This document shows positions 57,709 through 64,000 of a stretch of 64,000 nucleotides of DNA, piece by piece. How positions within the stretch are numbered: the stretch's first letter is position 1; each line of letters opens with the position of its first letter. The notes under the pieces were generated by a model, which saw only the letters and a list, made by a program, of their open reading frames with translations, was not told the origin of the DNA and did not search any database. The position numbers and the translations under genes are program-made. The DNA comes from Dipteris shenzhenensis. Taxonomy: Eukaryota; Polypodiophyta; Polypodiopsida; Gleicheniales. The stretch lies in the NCBI GenBank assembly GCA_047967505.1, contig CM106540.1; one strand, given 5' to 3'.

Positions 57709-58914
57709 TGTTGGGATCTTTCCCATGGTTTCCACAGGAAGAGCAGGGTATTCTTAGTATGCAGGGTTCCGATGCTTTTTGTCACCTATAGATATTTTGG
57801 TGATATTGTTTGTAGTATAAGTGTAACTTTGGACCTCGGGTCGTATTCTGGTGAGAGATGTAGGCTTAAGTGTGGTAAGAAAACATAGTGCATGCATGTG
57901 TGAAAGGAACGTGCATCATCATGGTTGGGGTAATGAAGGCTTTCACCTTCATTGGGGGTTGAAGGGTTTAGGAGGAGTTTAAGGGTAAGAGGGAGGTTCA
58001 GGGTTTAGAAGGAGGTTCCAAGGTTCAGAGAGAGGTTCTAGAGTTTAGAAGAGGTTCCAGGGTTCCATAGGGGTTTAAGGGTTAGAAAGAGGATCCAAGG
58101 TTCAGGGTAGACTACATGGTGGAGAACTCTCTCCCTCATAGATCATGGAGGTCAAGGGTTGAGGGACTAAGAGTTTAGGGGGAGCATAGGAGTGGGAGAG
58201 GAAGAAGGTGTAAGAGCATGGGGGGGAAGGAGAGAAAGGAGAATGGAGGAGTAGGGAGGAGGAGGAGGGAGGGGGAAGGGGAGGAGGAGGAGGGAGGAGG
58301 AGGAGGGAGGAGGAGGGAGGATAAGGGAGCAGGAGGGAGGAGGGAGAAGGAAGCAGGAGGAGGAGGGAGGAGGAGGAGGAGGCAGAGAGGGAGAGGATGG
58401 GTTGTAAGATTGGAGGAGAGGGGAGGAGGAGTTGCAAGGTTAGGACATGCTTTTGGATGTGGAGTGCAAGGAAGCATGGACACTTGGAGACAATTGCTTG
58501 CAATACCAAAGTAGAACTCAACACAATGCCCCAAAGAGTGTGGGCTTCATTCCATTATGGGGTATTTATACAAGTTGGAGATCTTCTCTCTTTGCATGTC
58601 AGAATTGTAAGACATTCTCTCTCTACATGTAGAACTTGCATATAGAAGTTGCATGTAAGAGCTGCAAGTTGCGTGCAGGAGTTGCATGTTGCATGTAGGA
58701 GTTGCATGTAGAACTCATATGTAGAACATCCATGTAGGAATCGCATGCAGGACTTGCATGTAGAACATGCATGTAGGAGTTGCAAGTAGAACTTGCATGT
58801 TGAGGATTCCTAAGAGAGATTATTCCTAGCCTTATGCAAATACAAGCAGATCTTTGCCACTACTCTACACACACATTATGTGCTACCTAAGTGCATGTTG
58901 GCACAGAGACAACA
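57709..58914 (-). repeat. LTR (minus orientation), partner of 55687-57191
   Basis: 1206 bp. On the minus strand it starts TGTTGTCTCTGTGCC and ends GATCCCAACA. It carries the same succession of minisatellite, TATA box, (GGA)n tract and GGTTCC repeats. No MITE. Confidence 0.85.
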
Positions 58915-58919
58915 AAAAT

Positions 58920-59780
58920 ATTTGGAACAATGCAACACAGTGATTATGACTAGATTTGTTGGTTAATGATGTAACTTTGAAGAAACAGTTAGTTCATAGT
59001 TCATTTTGTGTAGTTGTGTTGTTTTGTTTTATTACATGGTTTGAAAATTTTGAAAGATTTGTTTGTTTTGTTGGAAATTTCATGAGAAATAAGTCTTTTC
59101 CACTCTTATCATCATTAGTTTAAAAGGTGGATATCCATTTTTAAATCAATGCTGCGAATGCACCATTTTTAAAGAGGAACGAATCCTCCTTAGCAAGTGA
59201 AAGTGATTTAGTAGCTCTTTAAAATCAAGGAAAAACACATATGGATTTGTGGTTAGAAGGGAAAATATCTCTGGTAGATCCACAAACTTGTCAGACTCCT
59301 CAATTCCATGGATTAACTAGCTTAATAACCAATGGTTCAATTGGTTCAATGGTGGTACAGGTGTATCGAAATAAGAGCAGGTGCAACACTAGCATTCAAA
59401 GAGTCCTTAGTGTCCCATGCAGTGCAAGATGTTAATGCGGAACGTCAAAGAAAAGTATACAACTCATTAAATGCAAGATAGAATCATGCAAGGTGGTGTG
59501 CAACCCATCATAGACAAGGGTACATATGGGTGGAGATAGATGAAAATGATGGTGTAGACTCTTCCATTGTGGATGCCCATGCATAAGTTTCAGAATTTCT
59601 TTGTAATTTTAGTTATGTGATTTGCAGTAAAGCCAATGTATAATGGCCATGAGTTGTAGTAAAAATGAGAAATTTTGAGTTATTGGATGTTAATTAAAAG
59701 TATTTATCTCAAGATTACACCAATTTTACTTTTTTTAGAGTTTTTATTAAAAACAACTATTTTTAAAAATTAGAGTTCTG
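58920..59780. other. intergenic DNA with one coding-like scrap
   Basis: Near 59428-59586 the plus strand reads DVNAERQRKVYNSLNAR, a stop, then YIWVEIDENDGVDSSIVD. The composition is protein-like but unrecognised. The rest shows nothing. Confidence 0.35.
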
Positions 59781-59785
59781 GGCCC

Positions 59786-59793
59786 TATATAAA
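59786..59793 (+). promoter_or_regulatory. TATA box of the histone H3-like relic
   Basis: CCCTATATAAACG lies about 140 bp upstream of the presumed ATG at 59927, in a well-formed promoter context followed by a pyrimidine-rich leader. Confidence 0.55.
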
Positions 59794-59926
59794 CGAATGG
59801 GCCCTCATTTTCATTTCATTTGTTTGAAGAGCTCTCCACTCCCATACCACCTCCCACTTGCCCTTGACATTTCCACTCTTTCTCTCGCACCCTCACCCTT
59901 TCTCTCACAGATTCTCTCCATCCCCC

Positions 59927-60715
59927 ATGGCCACAGGCCCAAGATCAAGGCACCAAGGAGACTGGCACAACAAGAGCTAGCTCCACACTTAGAGACAGAG
60001 AGTGATATCCCCTGCCCCCTCTCCCCCAAATGATCCCCATTAAAAAGGAAACTGCCATTCCGAAGGCCAGAGAGAGAGCAAGGGGTAGCCCCATAGATAG
60101 ATGGACAGAGGAAGGTACAGGAGGATCACAATGCAGAGGCCGATGACTCAGAGAGCACAAAGGAGGAGCGTGAGGAAGAGCAACATCAAAGGATAGCGCA
60201 GAGGACCAAGTCAAGAGTAGAAAATCAGCGTCCACACCCACGGGGGAGAGGACACCCAACTCCAGTTCTAGGGAAAAGAGGCCCTCCACATCCAAGAAGA
60301 GGCCCTCCACATCAAGGGCAAAGAGGCCCTCCTCCAGTGAGGTGATACAGGTTCAAGCCGGGGACAGTGGCACTTCGAGACATCAGAAAGTTACAAAAAT
60401 CTATCGATATGCTCATCCCGATGGCAAACTTCGCAAGGGTGGTATGCGAGGTCATGCAGGACCTCAACAATAGCCCCATGTCCCGATATTATAGGAGTGG
60501 AGTTGTGGAAGCTCCATGGCATATTTCCAAAGATGCCTTTCTTGCCATGTAGCATGCAGCTAAGGCCTACCTAGTAGACCTCATGGATAACACCCAGCTG
60601 GCTACAATCCATAGGAAAAGGGTTATTGTGTCCACCAAACACATGCAATTTATTGTCTATCTTAGGAAGCCCAAGGGTACTTATGGATTTTGTATATACG
60701 CCTTGGGCGATAGTT
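59927..60715 (+). pseudogene. histone H3 relic with CENH3-like features
   Basis: The histone fold is contiguous from 60346. YRFKPGTVALRDIRKLQKS is the H3 alpha-N helix. MLIPMANFARVVCEVMQDL is alpha-1 with the LIP..xF.R.V form typical of plant centromeric H3 rather than the canonical LIRKLPFQRLV. Then comes an unusually long loop 1 (about 14 residues longer than canonical), KDAFLAM-stop-HAAKAYLVDLMDN (alpha-2) and HRKRVIVSTKHMQFIVYLRK (loop 2 and alpha-3). The TAG at 60550 sits at the H3 Gln codon (CAG to TAG). The long tail in the same frame is rich in Arg, Glu and Pro with RGPP repeats, broken by a TGA at 60031, a TAG near 60093 and a TGA at 60343. The start ATGGCC at 59927 needs a 2-base shift to join the frame (MA-RPKIKAPRR). 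No introns are evident. Confidence 0.78.
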
Positions 60716-60879
60716 AGAGTTCATGTACTCTGCCTTTGGGTATCAGTCTTGTATCAGCCTCTTTTCAATATAACAAAGTATCTTTTTTGGCATTGTCTTT
60801 GTATGTGCAATCTCAATTTTGTTTTCATTGTATTTGCAATCTATAATTTACTTACATGCAATCTCAATTTACTTGCATG

Positions 60880-60900
60880 CAAAATGAAATAAAAATCTCA
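60880..60900 (+). terminator. possible polyadenylation signal of the H3 relic
   Basis: AATGAAATAAAAATCTC contains AATAAA about 170 bp after the last H3-frame stop, in an AT-rich tail. Confidence 0.3.
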
Positions 60901-61099
60901 ATGGAACATGCAAAAGAAAATAATACTCAATTTTACTTAACATGCAAAAGGAAACAATGTTCCGTAACAAACAAGAAAATAATTTGAAAATGGTATTCTT
61001 TATTAACATAGAGTGGTATTACAAAGAGCACCCACTTTAACACACAAGTTACTCTAGTTTATGATTCTTCTTGCTTGGTTCAAATCCCTTTTTTGCTTG

Positions 61100-61456
61100 C
61101 TAAAGAAGAGAGGGTTGCACAATCTCATTCTCCATAGCATGGAAATCTGTAATGCCAGCTAGCCTTGCAATAGCTATGATGCTATGGAGAGGACTGGATC
61201 GTGTGTCCGAGAACAAAAATAAAGCTACACTACGCCTAACCAAAACAACATGATTCGCAGTAGGATGGATGGGCCTCATCTTCACCATCTGACTAAGGAC
61301 ACCGAACTTCATAATATTCAGCTTTACATCCGGTGATAATTGTCGATGGAAGACCAAAATGTGTTGAGCCACTCTGTTGATGTAGCGGCCAATCGAAGCC
61401 ATCCCCCCACCAGAAGACCCTCTGGTTCCACCCTTGCTTCCAACATATTCATCAAC
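61100..61456 (-). CDS. unrecognised exon-like open frame
   Basis: An open reading frame of about 118 codons begins after a plausible acceptor (TTATAG at 61457-61462) with VDEYVGSKGGTRGSSGGG, continues MASIGRYINRVAQHILVFHR and ends ENEIVQPSLL-stop at 61100. It is uninterrupted and of ordinary composition. It could be the last exon of a gene whose 5' part lies toward 62 kb, or an independent transposon protein. No domain recognised. Confidence 0.4.
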   Translation of the reverse strand, partial: VDEYVGSKGGTRGSSGGGMASIGRYINRVAQHILVFHRQLSPDVKLNIMKFGVLSQMVKMRPIHPTANHVVLVRRSVALFLFSDTRSSPLHSIIAIARLAGITDFHAMENEIVQPSLL

Positions 61457-61576
61457 CTATAAGATATCCTACAACCAACATATCACATCAAAACCTGAAG
61501 ATTATATAAATTAAGAAAACATCATTTTTCAAGAATTAATAAGAATTATGGTTTTCTTACCCAATTCATTTGATCG

Positions 61577-62275
61577 AGAGAGATACAGCCCTTACCGTTC
61601 TCCTTACAACTAGCAAGTTTGATGAGGATGTTGGTGAGCAACTCGAGGGTCCTTCTACATCCACAAGTGGTGGAGTAGGTCCATCCACAAGTGGTGGAGG
61701 AGATGCCATAAACCTAGACATAGAGCCTAAGGAGCATACTATTAACTAGCTGAGGAGCAAGTTGAAAGCAAGGTCATCTTATCATCATCATATCTGACTC
61801 GTGCATATCCATCCTCCACCTATAATCTAGATGAGGTAGCAACCAAGCCACACCTCATATCGATTGATCCAATCAGGATTAAGGGTGAGGAATACCTTAC
61901 CCTATTAGAAGTGATGGAAGAAACCGGTCTAAGAGAGAGATGCAGCCCTTATTGTTCTCCTTGCAACTAGCAAGTTTGATGAGGATGTTGGCAAGCAGCT
62001 CAAGGGTCCTTCTGCATCCACAAGTGGAGCAAGTCCATCCACAAGTGGTGGAGGAGATGACATAAACCTAGACATAGGGCCTGAGGAGCATACTATTAAC
62101 TAGCTAAGGAGCAAGTTAAAAGCAAGGTCATCTTATCATCATATCCGACTCGTGCATATCCATCCTCCACCTATAATCCAGATGAGGCAGCAACGAAGCC
62201 ACACCTCACATCGGTTGATCCAATCAGGATTGAGGGTGAGGAATACCTTACCCTATTGGAAGTGATGCAAGAAAC
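61577..62275. repeat. 357 bp tandem duplication of coding-like sequence
   Basis: GCCCTTACCGTTCTCCTTAC at 61588 recurs at 61945. Both copies run through CCATCCACAAGTGGTGGAGG, CATACTATTAACTAGCT, CATCCTCCACCTATAAT and GAGGAATACCTTACCCTATT. Both encode Ser/Gly-rich GPSTSTSGG and an acidic continuation. The same TAG after HTIN is present in both copies, so it predates the duplication. Confidence 0.9.
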
Positions 62276-62616
62276 CAGTCTCCGAGAGGATGATGTGCTA
62301 TGTTGTCTATTGAATGACACCTTTGATGATGTAATTGACTTTGATGCTCCAGCAATCGATGAGATTGTACGCTTCGATGACTCGAGCCTCACCAATCTCT
62401 GGAGGCAATTAGATCAACACAGAAGGCAAACGAGGATGCCACACCAAAGTACGACATGGTCGATGAGGAGTTCATGAATTTGCAAAATTGTTCGGGGAGA
62501 GAGAGGGGAGAGAGATGAAGAAGCTGGCAGACAACATGAAGTTCAAGACCAACCACAAAAGGGAGTCCAGTTGGACACTATAGTAGTTGATGTAGTCCGC
62601 AATGAGATAAAAAATG
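62100..62616 (+). pseudogene. unrecognised acidic protein relic
   Basis: Reads IRIEGEEYLTLLEVMQETSL, then REDDVLCCLLNDTFDDVIDF and DEIVRFDDSSLTNLWRQLDQ, then shifts frame near 62450 (YDMVDEEFMNLQNC...VQLDTIVVDVVRNEIKNV) and ends at a plausible donor GTATGT at about 62617. Amino-acid composition and a splice-like end argue for former coding. No known family is recognised. Confidence 0.4.
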
Positions 62617-63060
62617 TATGTAGCTTTGCTAGCTTCATCATGTGATTCAATATCATCAATATAATTCTACGTACCATTTTAGCAACAAAAATCATTGCTT
62701 TGTTTTTAACTGGTAGGGAACAAAAATAGGATTTAGGGTTTAGTGTTCAAACCCCAACCAAATTTTTTGGTATGCATGCAAGATAGCCTAAGTTTAAAAT
62801 CAAAAAACTTGGTTGGGGTTTGTACCGTACATTATATTTTTTATTCCTACGCTTGAAATTGAATAAATTTGACTCTCCTCTCCCACAACCCCCTCCAACT
62901 TGCCCCTGCCACTCCATTTGTGGAAACAATTAGGGTTATGGTTTTCTCACATAGGGAAAATAATAGGTTTATGGTTTTTTATTCAGACCATAGGGGATAC
63001 AATTAGTTTTAGGGTTTTCTCATTGAAGAAAAATAATATGTTAAAACAATAATTTCTAGT

Positions 63061-63369
63061 AGGCCATTGAGACATAAGGAACCATGTGCATGATTTTTAT
63101 GCAAAAAAAACCCTTGCAAGCCCTAAATCCGACCTTGTGTGACCAAGACCCATTTTTTTCAAAAAAAACCCCTGCAAACCCTAAATTCGACATCGTGTGA
63201 CCAGGACCCAATTTTTTGCACTAGGTCCTGGTCACATGATGTTAGATTTAGGGTTTGCAGGGTTTTTTTTGCAAAAAAATTGGATCCTAGTCACACGATG
63301 TCAGATTTAGGGTTTGCAGGGTTTTTTTTGCACAAATCATGCACATGGTTCCTTATGTCTCAATGGCCT
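63061..63369. mobile_element. ~310 bp hairpin (foldback) element
   Basis: The left arm (63061-~63210) and right arm (~63224-63369) are inverted repeats: AGGCCATTGAGACATAAGGA pairs with TCCTTATGTCTCAATGGCCT, and CCAGGACC with GGTCCTGG at the tip. The loop is only about 13 bp. Within each arm a ~70 bp block (TGCAAACCCTAAATTCGAC-TCGTGTGACCAGGACCC) is itself duplicated. This resembles a MITE or foldback transposon. No target duplication was recognised. Confidence 0.8.
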
Positions 63370-63794
63370 CCCATAAATGATTGTGTTAGCAGATTATAAG
63401 ATGAATCATTCCCAATGGGAATAGCATACTTATGGAGAGAGATAAGGACATTATCCATGGCCCTACCTAGTCTCTTCTTGAAGTTAGCACTCTGGTCAAA
63501 AGAGCTCAAAATATCCAATGAAACCCATTGGTGAGGGGAGTTAGCACAATCATGACAGATTTTCCATGTATGAGTTTTTAAAAAAACTGGAGAGGGATTA
63601 TAAGCAGGAAGGAGAGCTCTCAAGTGAGACTCAAAATGGAATGCCTTGCAGGAGATGGGATAAACCTGATCTGCAAAGGCATGGAAATCAGTGGATGAAA
63701 TCCACTGGTCAAAAGCCTCTCTAGGGAAAGCCATGAGTGCAGGAGGATGCTCGGGAAGACGAAAGAGGAAGCTATGGAATGCAAGGTTACTCAA
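63360..63794 (-). CDS. unrecognised open frame ending in the hairpin
   Basis: A 144-residue uninterrupted minus-strand frame: MSNLAFHSFLFRLPEHPPAL ... AFDQWISSTDFHAFADQ ... THTWKICHDCANSPHQW ... YNLLTQSFMGGH-stop. Its last codons lie in the hairpin's outer end, so the original C-terminus was probably replaced. The composition is protein-like. It may be an exon of a host or transposon gene; no family recognised. Confidence 0.4.
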   Translation of the reverse strand: MSNLAFHSFLFRLPEHPPALMAFPREAFDQWISSTDFHAFADQVYPISCKAFHFESHLRALLPAYNPSPVFLKTHTWKICHDCANSPHQWVSLDILSSFDQSANFKKRLGRAMDNVLISLHKYAIPIGNDSSYNLLTQSFMGGH

Positions 63795-63909
63795 GAGTAG
63801 GAACTAAAAATGTGAAAATGACCTTAGAAGTGTACTTTATAAAATGGGCATTGCCCTTAAAAATTCTTTTATTTAAAATATTTTTATATTTATTGTTTTT
63901 ACTTTGGAA

Positions 63910-64000
63910 ACTCTCTCTCTCTCTCTCTTTCTCTCTCTCATAGACCCGCAAGGTCTTCTGAGGACGTTAATATATCTTTCTTTCTTTCCCTCCCTTTGTG
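63910..64000. repeat. pyrimidine-rich simple repeats at window end
   Basis: (CT)n at about 63911-63938 and TTTCTTTC runs near 63977-63995. Confidence 0.9.

Noticed and set aside
1-64000. tRNA, rRNA, snoRNA genes and CRISPR arrays
   Set aside because: No cloverleaf-type box pairs, rRNA-like blocks or regularly spaced direct repeats with unique spacers were seen; tandem repeats here have no spacers.

Overview
This is a repeat-dominated window of a land-plant nuclear genome. Evidence: Ty1/copia retrotransposons primed by initiator-tRNA-Met type primer-binding sites (TGGTATCAGAGC), an En/Spm (CACTA) transposase relic, plant-style LTRs, an intact plant RING-H2 E3 ligase gene of the ATL family, and long AT-rich stretches with many microsatellites. 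Relics of DUF7869-like proteins and of a beta-order N4/N6 DNA methyltransferase hint at a large-genome non-seed plant (fern or similar), but this lineage guess is weak.

Layout. 1-7.3 kb: nested copia remains. Element A (+, window start to 3703) abuts the gag of element C (-, 3704-6078), followed by an RT fragment D (+). 7.3-8.3 kb: tandem array of 157-186 bp units, with a lone unit at 11.4 kb. 8.3-9.6 kb: DUF7869-like relic. 9.9-14.4 kb: mostly non-coding with small repeats and a coding-like scrap. 14.4-15.1 kb: SWIM-zinc-finger relic. 15.3-18.2 kb: gag-only copia element E (-). 18.9-27.6 kb: CACTA transposon relic (-), split at 20.8-25.8 kb by copia element B (-), which has two 352 bp LTRs and a TGCTC target duplication. 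28-32 kb: AT-rich, no recognised gene. 33.7-35.0 kb: the only intact host gene seen, an ATL-type RING-H2 ligase. 37.7 kb: L-type lectin fragment. 39.0-41.8 kb (-): decayed multi-exon gene with an N4/N6 DNA methyltransferase domain, interrupted by a MITE. 43.4-45.1 kb: leader and 5' LTR of copia F (-). 46.2-49.2 kb: decayed copia G (+), fused to a second DUF7869 relic (49.2-50.1 kb). 50-55 kb: simple and tandem repeats. 55.7-58.9 kb: two ~1.2 kb LTRs of one family facing each other in inverted orientation, one carrying a MITE. 59.8-60.7 kb: histone H3 relic with CENH3-like features and its own TATA box. 61-64 kb: unrecognised coding-like relics, a 357 bp tandem duplication and a ~310 bp hairpin.

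How it fits together. Relative ages can be read from the nesting: the CACTA element predates copia B, the methyltransferase gene predates the MITE in its exon, and the inverted LTR pair predates the MITE in one arm, because the other arm preserves the empty site. The MITEs form a four-copy family with G-rich inverted ends. Three copies have 9 bp target duplications, pointing to Mutator-type transposition. Only the ATL gene looks functional; almost everything else is decayed mobile DNA or pseudogenes. All family assignments come from motif recognition by eye; no database search was run.
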